From NCBI RefSeq assembly GCF_015291705.1, contig NZ_CP030050.1, positions 5,208,001 to 5,272,000 of the forward strand: a stretch of DNA of 64,000 nt, given 5' to 3'. Below are positions 19,197-28,319 of this stretch, in pieces (within the stretch, counting starts at the first letter, position 1; the number at the start of each line of letters is the position of its first letter). Position numbers and translations under genes: made by a program. The notes under the pieces were generated by a model. That model did no database searches. It saw nothing but the letters and a program-made list of their open reading frames with translations, and was not told the origin of the DNA. The DNA comes from Bradyrhizobium arachidis (GTDB taxonomy: Bacteria; Pseudomonadota; Alphaproteobacteria; Rhizobiales; Xanthobacteraceae).

Positions 19197-19934
19197 ATGT
19201 CCGAGCCCATCGTCAAGATTTCCGGCCTGAACAAATGGTACGGCGACTTCCACGTGCTGCGTGACATCGACCTCGAGGTCAAAAAGGGCGAGCGCATCGT
19301 GATCTGCGGGCCCTCGGGCTCGGGCAAGTCGACCCTGATCCGCTGCATCAATGCGCTGGAGGAATTCCAGGAAGGCGAGATCGTCGTCGACGGCATCGAG
19401 CTCGGGCCGAACCTCAAGCACATCGATGCGGTGCGCCGTGAGGTCGGCATGGTGTTCCAGAGCTTCAATCTGTTCCCGCATCTGACGGTTCTGGACAATT
19501 GCACGCTGGCGCCGATCTGGGTGCGCAACATTCCTAAGAGGGACGCCGAGGCGACCGCGATGAAATTCCTGGAGCGGGTCAAGATCCCGCACCAGGCCAA
19601 CAAGTTTCCAGGCCAGATGTCCGGCGGCCAGCAGCAGCGCGTCGCCATCGCCCGCGCGCTGACCATGAATCCGAAAGTGATGCTGTTCGACGAGCCGACA
19701 TCGGCGCTCGACCCCGAGATGGTCAAGGAGGTGCTCGACACCATGGTCGATCTCGCCGAGGAGGGCATGACCATGCTGGTCGTCACCCACGAGATGGGCT
19801 TTGCCCGCGAGGTCGCCAACCGCGTCGTGTTCATGGACGCCGGCCAGATCATCGAGGCCAACACGCCGAACGAGTTTTTTGCGGCCCCGCAGCATGCGCG
19901 GACGAAGCTGTTTTTGAGCCAGATTTTGCGGTGA
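19197..19934 (+). CDS. aapP: General L-amino acid ABC transporter ATP-binding protein
   Basis: A 245-residue ABC ATPase of the GlnQ/HisP group. Motifs in order: Walker [11 protein letters not shown] loop [12 protein letters not shown], signature [14 protein letters not shown], Walker [14 protein letters not shown], and the H-loop histidine in VVTHEMGFA. It powers the AapQM permease. The start at 19197 is preceded by GAGG with good spacing. It ends the aap unit, and a perfect GC-rich inverted repeat follows 16 bases after the stop. Confidence 0.95.
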   Translation: MSEPIVKISGLNKWYGDFHVLRDIDLEVKKGERIVICGPSGSGKSTLIRCINALEEFQEGEIVVDGIELGPNLKHIDAVRREVGMVFQSFNLFPHLTVLDNCTLAPIWVRNIPKRDAEATAMKFLERVKIPHQANKFPGQMSGGQQQRVAIARALTMNPKVMLFDEPTSALDPEMVKEVLDTMVDLAEEGMTMLVVTHEMGFAREVANRVVFMDAGQIIEANTPNEFFAAPQHARTKLFLSQILR

Positions 19935-19950
19935 TCCAAACCGTGCTGCC

Positions 19951-19984
19951 GTAGGGTGGGCACGCTACGCTTTGCCCACCCTAC
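19951..19984. repeat. Perfect inverted repeat after aapP, possible terminator
   Basis: GTAGGGTGGGCA at 19951-19962 is exactly complementary to TGCCCACCCTAC at 19973-19984, with a 10-base loop. No T run follows, so it is better seen as a dispersed palindrome of a kind common in Bradyrhizobium relatives. Its position just after the aap operon means it could also stop transcription. Confidence 0.7.
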
Positions 19985-20103
19985 AGCAGCTCAACTTGAT
20001 CTGCGGTCCGTAATCTCTTCGCAACCATATTCAGGGTTGTGCCCCCGCCGCTTCACCCGTTCGAAAGCTCTTTCTGCGCCTATGGCGCAAAAAGGGGGCG
20101 CCT

Positions 20104-20532
20104 GTGCTCGACCTCGTATTTGGCTTCAATACCCGCCTGGGACGCCTAAAGTTCTTCCTCGCCACGCTCGCGCTCGCGGTCGTGATGACCGCGATCTGCT
20201 TTGCGGTCGCGACGTCGGCGCTGCGCAACGTCAACCCGGCCAATGTTCGCCCCGACGATCTCCTGAAGAGCTCGGGAATGATCGCGGCGATGGTGTTCTT
20301 CGCGCTGGCAACCATCACGCTGTACTCGATGCGCTTCCGCGATATCGGCTGGGATCCGGTCTGCGTGGTCCCGGCCTGGATCGCGCTGATGATCGTTGAC
20401 TACGTCGTCGCGATGAAGTTTCCGCACCTTGCGATGGGCCAGGAGCATACCGGCACGGTGGTCGGCAGCATCGTCTATCTCGTGCTGACGCTGGCGCTGT
20501 TGTTCTGGCCGGGCAGCGACCGCTACACTTAG
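20104..20532 (+). CDS. DUF805 family membrane protein
   Basis: A 142-residue inner membrane protein with four hydrophobic segments. The DUF805 signature is present near the N terminus (FNTRLGRLKFFLATLAL) and again as RFRDIGWDP in the middle. The function of the family is not established. The start is GTG 20104, preceded by AAGGGGG at good spacing. It stands alone between the aap repeat and the convergent cysK gene. Confidence 0.8.
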   Translation: MLDLVFGFNTRLGRLKFFLATLALAVVMTAICFAVATSALRNVNPANVRPDDLLKSSGMIAAMVFFALATITLYSMRFRDIGWDPVCVVPAWIALMIVDYVVAMKFPHLAMGQEHTGTVVGSIVYLVLTLALLFWPGSDRYT

Positions 20533-20557
20533 CACACGCGGCTGCAACCGGTTCGGC

Positions 20558-21592
20558 CTAAACGAACGGCGGCTTGATGTTGCTGCGCTGCTCGAGCCAC
20601 TCCGGCACGGGCAGGTTCTTGGCGCGCATGAAGTCCGCGTTGAACAGCTTGGACTGATAGCGGCTGCCGGAATCGCACAGCACGGTCACGATGGTCTTGC
20701 CGGGTCCGAGCTGTTTTGCGAGCCGCACCGCGCCGGCGATGTTGATGCCGGTCGAGCCGCCGAGGCAGAGGCCCTCGTGCTGGAGCAGCTCGTAGATGAC
20801 GGTGACGGCCTCGGTATCGGGAATGAGATAGGCGTCATCGACCTTCGCCGTCTCGACGATCGCGGTCGCGCGGTTGAGGCCGATGCCCTCGGTGATCGAG
20901 CCGCCGGGCGTCGCTTTGGCATCGCCGGTCCTGAAGTATTCGTACATGCCGGCGCCGTGCGGATCGGCGCAGGCGATGCGGATATCCTTGTTCTTCTCTT
21001 TCAGATAGCGGCTGACGCCGGCGAGCGTGCCGCCGCTGCCGACCGAGCAGACGAAGCCGTCGACCTTGCCGCTCGTCTGCTCCCAGATCTCCGGTCCGGT
21101 GGACTCGTAATGCGCCTTGGCATTGTCGAGATTGTTCCACTGGTCGGCGAACAGCACGCCATTGGGTTCGGTCTTGCGCAGCTCGTCGGCCAGCCTGCGG
21201 CCGACATGCTGGTAGTTGTTGGGATTGGCGTAGGGCAGGGCCGGCACCTCGATCAGCTCGGCGCCGCAGAGCTTCAGAAAATCCTTCTTCTCCTGGCTCT
21301 GCGTTTCCGGGATCACGATCAGCGTGCGGTAGCCGCGCGCGCTCGCCACGACCGCAAGGCCGATGCCGGTGTTGCCGGCGGTCGCTTCCACCACGAGACC
21401 GCCCGGTTTGAGCTCGCCGCGCTTCTCGGCCTCCAGAATCATCCATTTGCCGGCGCGGTCCTTCACCGACTGCCCGGGATTCATGAACTCGGCCTTGCCG
21501 AGGACGGTGCAGCCGGTCAATTCCGAGGCGCGCTTGAGCTTGATCAGCGGGGTGTTGCCGATGGCTTCGACAACGTCGTTTCGAGTGGTCAT
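20558..21592 (-). CDS. cysK: Cysteine synthase A
   Basis: A 344-residue PLP enzyme that makes cysteine from O-acetylserine and sulfide. The PLP lysine lies in NPGQSVKDRAGKWM, the phosphate-binding glycines in CSVGSGGTLAGVS, and the substrate loop is EATAGNTGIG. The chain is some 20-30 residues longer than E. coli CysK, mainly at the C terminus (ending EWLEQRSNIKPPFV). The preferred start is ATG 21592; an in-frame TTG at 21613 is possible. Neither has a convincing ribosome binding site. Cystathionine beta-synthase-like activity cannot be excluded but no CBS domain is present. Confidence 0.88.
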   Translation of the reverse strand: MTTRNDVVEAIGNTPLIKLKRASELTGCTVLGKAEFMNPGQSVKDRAGKWMILEAEKRGELKPGGLVVEATAGNTGIGLAVVASARGYRTLIVIPETQSQEKKDFLKLCGAELIEVPALPYANPNNYQHVGRRLADELRKTEPNGVLFADQWNNLDNAKAHYESTGPEIWEQTSGKVDGFVCSVGSGGTLAGVSRYLKEKNKDIRIACADPHGAGMYEYFRTGDAKATPGGSITEGIGLNRATAIVETAKVDDAYLIPDTEAVTVIYELLQHEGLCLGGSTGINIAGAVRLAKQLGPGKTIVTVLCDSGSRYQSKLFNADFMRAKNLPVPEWLEQRSNIKPPFV

Positions 21593-22248
21593 ATCGGGGG
21601 AAATCACTGGCAAGGGGTTGATCTGGTTGGCCAGAACCTAGTGCTTGGGAGGCCAAAGGGGAAGGCTTTTGCGCTGCGGCGAAATTCGCGAAAGCAATGC
21701 CGGAGATCGGCGAAATGATATCTTCGATCACCGCCTGGCCATGGAAAATAACGCAAGTCACGAGCGGCCTAGGAAAGTGAATGGCGCGCGGCGGACGGAG
21801 GACCTACATGTGCGGGCAGCGGCGCGTTCAGTCGCGGTCATCGATGGCCTTGCGAGAACCGCCGATGCCCGCTTGAGACGGAGCCAAAGCAGCATGTTGC
21901 AGATTGCTGCTGGTGCAGCCGGATCGAACGGCTTCCGCGCAGGTGTGGCGCCAATATCACATGAAATCTTAGTAAGCTTGAGCACGCTTTGCGGTGGCTC
22001 GAAAATGCAAAAAGTCTCTGCCAGACAGGCGTATCTCGCATTTTCGTAGCTCCGGTATCGATGGGCTTGGCCGACCATCTCGCACCTGCGGGACTGTCCC
22101 GCTGTTCCGCACCCGGCTAGTATGAATTCCACGGTTCCGAGAAAGCATCACCTGTGAGCGAGTTATCCAACGCCCCCCGACTGTTCCGCCGCGAATCGGT
22201 TAATCCGGCTCGGCGGTGGCGGCTCGGTCTGCCCGGCGGGGGGTGGAT
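21593..22248. other. Intergenic region upstream of the efflux operon
   Basis: About 650 bases with no gene I can support. Overlapping frames of 100-130 codons occur on both strands (for example 21645-22049 plus and 21758-22132 minus), but neither has a ribosome binding site, a plausible composition or a recognisable domain. The stretch is somewhat less GC-rich than its neighbours by eye. It probably contains divergent promoters for cysK and the RND operon. Confidence 0.5.
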
Positions 22249-23727
22249 GTGACACAGGATGTTTCTGCGATCGCCGTGCGGCGGTCCCCGGACTCTGCAT
22301 CCCGGATGCGGCACGCCGCACGCTGGCTTGCGGTGCTGTGCCTCGCGGCCGGTTCCGGCGCTTGCGTGCTGACGCAGGACCTCCCGGATCCCGCGCTCGA
22401 CGTGCCCACGCAGTACAAATATGCGGGCAAGGGCGATGTGCCGCCGTCACTGGATTGGTGGCGCGGCTTTCGCTCCGCCGAGCTCACGCAACTGATGGAG
22501 GAGGCGCAGACCGTCAACCTCGACATCGCCGCCGCCGTCGCCCGCATCGTCCAGGCGGATGCGCAGGCGCGGCAGGCGGGTGCGGCGCTGCTGCCGAGCC
22601 TGTCCGGCACCGGGCAGGAGGCCTATTCGCGCACCTCGGGCTCGAGCGCCTCGGGCCTCTCCATCGGCGGCCGCGAGGTCGTCAACTACCAGGCCTCGCT
22701 CAGCGCCAGCTATCAGCTCGATTTCTGGGGCCAGAACCGCGATGCGCTGCAGACGGCGGAAGAGACTGCGAACGCCAACCGCTTCGATCGCGACACGGTC
22801 GCGCTGACGACGCTGGCGAGCGTCGCCAACGCCTATTTCCAGGTGCTGGCCTCGCAGGACCGACTACGCACCGCCCAGAGCAACATCGCCAGCGCGCAGC
22901 GCATCCTCGATGCCATCCGCGAGCGCCGCAAGGCCGGCACCGGGACCGACCTCGATGTCGCCCAGCAGGAGAGCGTTCTCGCCAACCAGAAGGCGCTGGT
23001 GCCGCCGCTGCGGCAGACGCTGGACCAGAACCGAAATGCGCTCGCCGTGCTGGTGTCGCGGCCGCCGGAGAGTGTGCGCATCGCCGGCGGCTCGCTGAAC
23101 AGCATCGCGATCCCGCGCGTCACGCCCGGCCTGCCATCGGAGATCCTGACGCAGCGGCCCGACATCCGCCGGCAGGAGGCGCAGCTCGCTTCAGCGACCG
23201 CCAATATCGGCAATGCCCGCGCACAATTCTTTCCAACCATCCAATTGACCGGCAATGGCGGCTATCAGAGCTCGGCGCTGGCCTCGCTGTTCCAGCCGCA
23301 TGCGGCCTTCTTCCAGCTCGTCGGCAGCGCGACGCAGCCGATCTTCGACGGCGGCAAGATCCTCGGCAATTTCGAGTTCGCCAAGGCGCGGCAGGACGAG
23401 CTGCTCCAGACCTACCGCAAGACCATCGTCCAGGCCTTCACCGACGTCGATAACGCGCTGTATTCGATCAAGCAGACCACGATCAAGTTGCAATTGCAGC
23501 GCGATGTCGTTGCCTCCTCGAAGCGCGCCTTCGATCTCGCCGAGCAGCAATTGCGCGCCGGCACTGCCGACATCGTCACCGTGCTGAATGTCCAGCAGAC
23601 ACTATTTCAGGCGGAAGATGCGTTGTGGCAGGCCCAGCTCGCACGGCTTCTTGCCATCGTCAGCCTGTATCAGGCGCTCGGCGGCGGCTGGGAGCCGCGC
23701 ATGGAGAAACCGGTCAATGCTCTTTAA
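22249..23727 (+). CDS. RND efflux outer membrane factor (NodT/OprM family lipoprotein)
   Basis: An outer membrane channel of the TolC/OprM type with two OEP repeats (roughly residues 85-280 and 300-480). Typical segments are LDFWGQNRDAL, VANAYFQVLASQDRL, GTGTDLDVAQQESVLA and the second-repeat GTADIVTVLNVQQTLFQAED. A lipobox-like GSGAC follows the signal peptide core LAVLCLAAG, so the mature protein is probably a lipoprotein. GTG 22249 is six bases after a run of Gs; ATG 22306 would give a shorter, more typical signal peptide and is the alternative. It overlaps the adaptor gene by 11 bases. First of a four-gene efflux operon. Confidence 0.88.
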   Translation: MTQDVSAIAVRRSPDSASRMRHAARWLAVLCLAAGSGACVLTQDLPDPALDVPTQYKYAGKGDVPPSLDWWRGFRSAELTQLMEEAQTVNLDIAAAVARIVQADAQARQAGAALLPSLSGTGQEAYSRTSGSSASGLSIGGREVVNYQASLSASYQLDFWGQNRDALQTAEETANANRFDRDTVALTTLASVANAYFQVLASQDRLRTAQSNIASAQRILDAIRERRKAGTGTDLDVAQQESVLANQKALVPPLRQTLDQNRNALAVLVSRPPESVRIAGGSLNSIAIPRVTPGLPSEILTQRPDIRRQEAQLASATANIGNARAQFFPTIQLTGNGGYQSSALASLFQPHAAFFQLVGSATQPIFDGGKILGNFEFAKARQDELLQTYRKTIVQAFTDVDNALYSIKQTTIKLQLQRDVVASSKRAFDLAEQQLRAGTADIVTVLNVQQTLFQAEDALWQAQLARLLAIVSLYQALGGGWEPRMEKPVNAL

Positions 23728-25132
23728 GCCGGATAGCAAGCAAGGCGCGAAGGAGGGCACGGCGAAGAGGTCGCGCGGCCGCGGCTTCGTCATGACCCTG
23801 ATCACGCTCGCGATCCTCGGCGGCCTCGGTTATGTCGGCTGGATCGTCACGCACCAGCAGCAGCAGGCCAACAACCGTAACCAGCGGCCCGATTTGCCGG
23901 TACCGGTGCTGGCGGCGACCCCGCGCATCCAGGACGTGCCCGTCTATCTCGACGGCGTCGGCGCGATCCGTGCCCTCAACACCGTGACCGTGCGCTCGCA
24001 GGTCGACGGCAAGCTGATCGCGGTCAACTTCACCGAAGGCCAGGACGTCAAGAAGGGTGACGTGCTCGGCGAGATCGATCCGGCGCTCTATCAGGCGACC
24101 TACGACCAGGCCGTCGCCAAGAAGGCGCAGGACCAGGCCCAGCTCGCCAACCAGCGCATCGACCTGACGCGCTACGAGCAGCTCGCCGCCTCCAATGCCG
24201 GCTCCAAGCAGCAGGCCGACACCCAGCGCGCGCTGGTCGCGCAGACCGAGGCGCTGGTCAAGGCCGACCAGGCCGCGATCGACAACGCGGCGGCGACTCT
24301 GAGCTACACCAAGATCGTGGCGCCGCTCTCGGGCCGCGCCGGCCTGCGCCAGGTCGACCAGGGCAACATCATCCACGCCGCCGACACCACGGGCCTCGTG
24401 GTGATCACGCAGTTGCAGCCGATCGCGGTGTGGTTCAGCCTGCCGCAGCAGCAGATCATGCGCGTCAATGCGGCCGCCGCAAAGGGCACGCTCGCCGTCG
24501 ACGTGTTCGGCAATGACGGCGTCACCGTGATCGACACCGGCAAGCTCACCGGCATCGACAATCAGGTCGACCAGACCACCGGCACGCTCAGGCTCAAGGC
24601 CGAGTTCCCCAACGCCAATTACCAGCTCTGGCCGGGCCAGTTCGTCAATGTCCGCCTCAAGGTCGAGACCTTGATGCAGGCGCTGGTGGTGCCGACCTCG
24701 GCGGTGCAGCGCGGCCCGATCGGCACCTTCAGCTACGTCATCGGCGAGGACAATGTGGTCTCGGCCAAGCCGGTGACGGTGACGCAGCAGAACGAGCATG
24801 ACGCCGTGATTGCCAGCGGCCTGTCGCCGACCGACAAGGTCGTCACAACGGGCTTCGCCAATCTGTCCGACGGCTCCAAGGTCATCGTCGGCCGCGACGA
24901 CCAGACCCCTTCAGCCGATCTCGCCCCGCGCAAGCGCTCGCGCGGGCCGCAGGGCGAGGCGCAGAAGAAGGATGGCGCCAAGAACGGCCAGAACGAAGGT
25001 CAAAAGGACGGACAGGCCAAGGACAGCGAGTTCCGCGCCAAGCGCAAGAGCAGCGAAGGCGATCAGAAGGGTCAGACCGGACCTGCGCCGGGGCCGGGGG
25101 GCTCATCCGGAGCTGGAGCCAAGCAGCCATGA
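23717..25132 (+). CDS. RND efflux periplasmic adaptor (MdtA-like)
   Basis: A 471-residue membrane-fusion protein. One N-terminal membrane anchor (FVMTLITLAILGGLGYVGWIV) is followed by a lipoyl-like segment (TVRSQVDGKLIAVNFTEGQ), a helical hairpin with Q/A-rich heptads, a second lipoyl half (TKIVAPLSGRAGLRQVDQG) and beta-barrel domains, the MdtA order. The last about 60 residues are a charged, low-complexity tail (many K, G, Q and E) not needed in the family. It links the two inner membrane permeases to the outer membrane factor. The start at 23717 lies inside the upstream gene, indicating coupling. Confidence 0.9.
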   Translation: MLFKPDSKQGAKEGTAKRSRGRGFVMTLITLAILGGLGYVGWIVTHQQQQANNRNQRPDLPVPVLAATPRIQDVPVYLDGVGAIRALNTVTVRSQVDGKLIAVNFTEGQDVKKGDVLGEIDPALYQATYDQAVAKKAQDQAQLANQRIDLTRYEQLAASNAGSKQQADTQRALVAQTEALVKADQAAIDNAAATLSYTKIVAPLSGRAGLRQVDQGNIIHAADTTGLVVITQLQPIAVWFSLPQQQIMRVNAAAAKGTLAVDVFGNDGVTVIDTGKLTGIDNQVDQTTGTLRLKAEFPNANYQLWPGQFVNVRLKVETLMQALVVPTSAVQRGPIGTFSYVIGEDNVVSAKPVTVTQQNEHDAVIASGLSPTDKVVTTGFANLSDGSKVIVGRDDQTPSADLAPRKRSRGPQGEAQKKDGAKNGQNEGQKDGQAKDSEFRAKRKSSEGDQKGQTGPAPGPGGSSGAGAKQP

Positions 25133-25169
25133 TCCCGACAACAGCCGCGTGAAGCGGCAGGCATAAACC

Positions 25170-28100
25170 ATGGGTGTCTCCGAACCCTTCATCCGCCGCC
25201 CGATCGCGACCTCGCTGCTCGGCATCGCGCTGCTGATCGGCGGCGCACTCGGCTATTTCGCGTTGCCGGTCTCGGCTTTGCCGCAGGTCGACTTCCCGAC
25301 CGTGCAGGTGACGACGCAGCTGCCGGGCGCGAGTCCCGACGTGATCGCCTCGCTGATCACGGCGCCGCTGGAGCGGCAGCTCGGCCAGATCCCGTCGCTG
25401 TCGGCGATGAACTCGACGAGCTCGTTCGGCGTCAGCCAGATCTCGCTCCAGTTCGATCTCAACCGCGACATCGACGGCGCCACCCAGGACGTGCAGGCCG
25501 CGATCAACGCGGCTGCCGGCGTGCTGCCGAAGACGCTGCCCTATCCGCCGACCTACGCCAAGGTGAACCCGGCGGATGCGCCGGTGATGACCCTGGCGCT
25601 GCGCTCGGACACGATCTCGCTGCGGGCGATGAGCGACATCGCCGACACGCTGCTGGCGCAGCGGCTGAGCCAGATCTCCGGCGTCGGGCGCGTCTCCGTG
25701 CTCGGCGGGCTGAAGCCGGCCGTGCGCATCCAGGCCGACCTCGCGCGGCTTGCCGCCTATGGCATCGCCATGGAAGACCTGCGCACCGCGATCGCAAATG
25801 CCAACGTCTCGGGCCCGAAGGGCTCGCTCGACGGCGCGCAGCAATCCTACATCATCGCCGCCAACGACCAGATCGCCGCCGCCGACGCCTACAAGCCCGT
25901 CATCATCGCCTACCGCAACGGCTCGCCGGTCACGATCGCCGACGTCGCCCAGATCGTCGACGGGCTCGAGAACGACCGCACCGGCGGCTGGTACCAGGGC
26001 TCCCCGGCCGTCATCATCGACATCCAGCGCCAGCCCGGCGCCAACGTCATCGACGTCGTCAGCCAGATCCGCGCCGAGATCCCCAAGGTGCAGCGCGCGA
26101 TCCCGGCCGGCGTCAACCTCACCATCGTCTCCGACCGTACCGTCACCATCCGCGCCTCGGTGCGCGACGTGCAGTTCACGCTGATCCTCAGCGTCGTGCT
26201 GGTGACGCTGGTGGTGCTGCTGTTCCTGCGCTCGCCGCGGGCGACGCTGATCGCCGGCGTCGCGCTGCCGCTGTCGTTGATCACCAGCTTCGGCATCATG
26301 TATTTTGCCGGCTTCAGCCTCGACAATCTGTCGCTGATGGCGCTGACGATCGGCACCGGCTTCGTCGTCGACGACGCCATCGTCATGATCGAGAACATCG
26401 TTCGCCACATGGAGAACGGCGAGAGCGCGATGGAGGCCTCGCTGAAGGGCGCCAGCGAGATCGGCTTCACCGTGATTTCGCTGACGGTGTCGCTGATCGC
26501 GGTGTTCATCCCGCTGCTGTTCATGTCGGGCCTGGTGGGACGCATGTTCCGCGAGTTCGCGCTGACGCTGACCATCGCGGTCGTGACCTCGGCCGTGGTC
26601 TCGCTGACGCTGACGCCGATGATGTGCTCGCGGCTGCTGCGGCATGCGCATGAGGAGCTCGCGGTGCCAGGCCTCGCCGCGATCAGCCGCTTCATCGACC
26701 GCACGGTCGAGTTCTATCACCGCACGCTGCTCTGGGTGCTGGAGCGCCAACGCGCCACGCTGGTCGTGACCTTCGCGACGCTGGTCGCAACCCTGGTCCT
26801 CTATGTCGTCGCGCCGAAAGGCTTTTTGCCGCTCCAGGACACCGCCTCGATCACGGCAGTGACGGAGGCGGGGCCGGACGTGTCGTTCGGGGAGATGCAG
26901 AAGCGGCAGGCCGAGGCCGCCGATGCCATCAAGGCCGACCCTGATGTGGTCGGCGTGGTCTCGGTGATCGGCGCGGGCTCGGTCAACCCGACCACCAATG
27001 TCGGACGGCTCGTCATGACCTTGAAGCCGCGCGGCGAGCGGCGCGACGATGTCAGCGTGGTCGTGAACCGGCTGAAGCAGCGGGTGGCGGGCATTCCCGG
27101 CATGACGGTCTATTTCCAGCCGGTGCAGGACGTGCAGATATCGACCCAGTCGAGCCGCTCGCAATACCAGTACACGCTGACCGGCACCGATGCGGCTCTG
27201 GTGTCGGAATGGGCGCGCAAGCTGGTTACGGAGATGCGGCGCGATCCCTTGTTCCGCGACGTCTCGTCGGAGGCGCAGGAGGGCGGGCTGCGGGCGCAGC
27301 TCGATGTCGACCGCACCCGTGCCGGCCAGCTTGGGGTGAGCCTGCAAGCGATCACCGACACGCTCAATGATGCCTTTGCACAAAGGCAGATCTCGACCAT
27401 CTACGGCCAGGCCAACCAGTACCGCGTGGTGCTGGAGGCGCTGCCGATGTACCAGCGCGATCCCTCGATCCTGTCAAAACTGTATCTGCCGGGCGCGGCG
27501 AGCGCGATCGCCGGCGCGCCCAACGCGCAGGTGCCGCTGTCGGCGGTGGCGACGCTGAAGCGCACCACGGCGCCACTCGCGATCTCGCACCAGGCGCAAT
27601 TCCCGGCGGTGTCGCTCAGCTTCAACCTCGCGCCAGGCGCTGCGCTCGGCGATGCCGTCGAAGCCGTGAAGACGATCGAGACCCGGATCGGCATGCCCAA
27701 CAGCATCGTCGGCGTCTATGCCGGCGATGCCGCCGAATTCGCCAAGGCGCTCGCGGGACAGCCCTGGCTGCTGCTCGCCGCCGTCATCACGATCTACATC
27801 GTGCTGGGCGTGCTCTATGAGAGCTACATCCATCCGATCACGATCCTGTCGACGCTGCCCTCGGCCGGCGTCGGCGCGATCCTGGCGCTGGTCTTGTGCG
27901 GACAGGACCTCTCGGTGATCGGCCTGATCGGCATCATCCTGTTGATGGGCATCGTCAAGAAGAACGCGATCATGATGATCGACTTCGCGCTCGAGGCCGA
28001 GCGCGGGCAGGGGATGTCGCCCAATGAAGCGATCGTGCAGGCCTGCCTGTTGCGCTTCCGGCCGATCATGATGACGACACTGGCGGCATTGTTCGGCGCG

Positions 28101-28319
28101 CTGCCACTCGCGATCGAGAGCGGCACCGGCGCCGAGCTACGCTTCCCGCTCGGCATCTCCATCATCGGCGGCCTGCTGCTGAGCCAGCTGCTGACGCTCT
28201 ACACCACGCCGGTGATCTACCTCGCGCTCGACCGCATCAACCGCCGCCTGGAGCAGGCGATGCCGCCGGCCGAATCCGGCGGCCCGCCGGTCGCAGGCGC
28301 GACCGAGGGGATGCAGTGA
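25170..28319 (+). CDS. RND multidrug efflux permease, MdtB-like subunit
   Basis: A 1049-residue proton-driven RND pump of the hydrophobe/amphiphile exporter class: twelve membrane spans and two large periplasmic loops. It starts SEPFIRRPIATSLLGIALL, as MdtB proteins do, and the proton-relay aspartate pair of span 4 is present in GTGFVVDDAIVMIEN. Its immediate neighbour encodes a second, similar permease, so the pump is probably a heterotrimer of the MdtBC kind, working with the upstream adaptor and outer membrane factor. Substrates cannot be read; relatives export novobiocin, bile salts or flavonoids. Confidence 0.92.
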   Translation: MGVSEPFIRRPIATSLLGIALLIGGALGYFALPVSALPQVDFPTVQVTTQLPGASPDVIASLITAPLERQLGQIPSLSAMNSTSSFGVSQISLQFDLNRDIDGATQDVQAAINAAAGVLPKTLPYPPTYAKVNPADAPVMTLALRSDTISLRAMSDIADTLLAQRLSQISGVGRVSVLGGLKPAVRIQADLARLAAYGIAMEDLRTAIANANVSGPKGSLDGAQQSYIIAANDQIAAADAYKPVIIAYRNGSPVTIADVAQIVDGLENDRTGGWYQGSPAVIIDIQRQPGANVIDVVSQIRAEIPKVQRAIPAGVNLTIVSDRTVTIRASVRDVQFTLILSVVLVTLVVLLFLRSPRATLIAGVALPLSLITSFGIMYFAGFSLDNLSLMALTIGTGFVVDDAIVMIENIVRHMENGESAMEASLKGASEIGFTVISLTVSLIAVFIPLLFMSGLVGRMFREFALTLTIAVVTSAVVSLTLTPMMCSRLLRHAHEELAVPGLAAISRFIDRTVEFYHRTLLWVLERQRATLVVTFATLVATLVLYVVAPKGFLPLQDTASITAVTEAGPDVSFGEMQKRQAEAADAIKADPDVVGVVSVIGAGSVNPTTNVGRLVMTLKPRGERRDDVSVVVNRLKQRVAGIPGMTVYFQPVQDVQISTQSSRSQYQYTLTGTDAALVSEWARKLVTEMRRDPLFRDVSSEAQEGGLRAQLDVDRTRAGQLGVSLQAITDTLNDAFAQRQISTIYGQANQYRVVLEALPMYQRDPSILSKLYLPGAASAIAGAPNAQVPLSAVATLKRTTAPLAISHQAQFPAVSLSFNLAPGAALGDAVEAVKTIETRIGMPNSIVGVYAGDAAEFAKALAGQPWLLLAAVITIYIVLGVLYESYIHPITILSTLPSAGVGAILALVLCGQDLSVIGLIGIILLMGIVKKNAIMMIDFALEAERGQGMSPNEAIVQACLLRFRPIMMTTLAALFGALPLAIESGTGAELRFPLGISIIGGLLLSQLLTLYTTPVIYLALDRINRRLEQAMPPAESGGPPVAGATEGMQ

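Noticed and set aside
21645..22132. Overlapping frames of 134 (plus) and 124 (minus) codons
   Set aside because: No ribosome binding site, no domain, and unconvincing composition on both strands.
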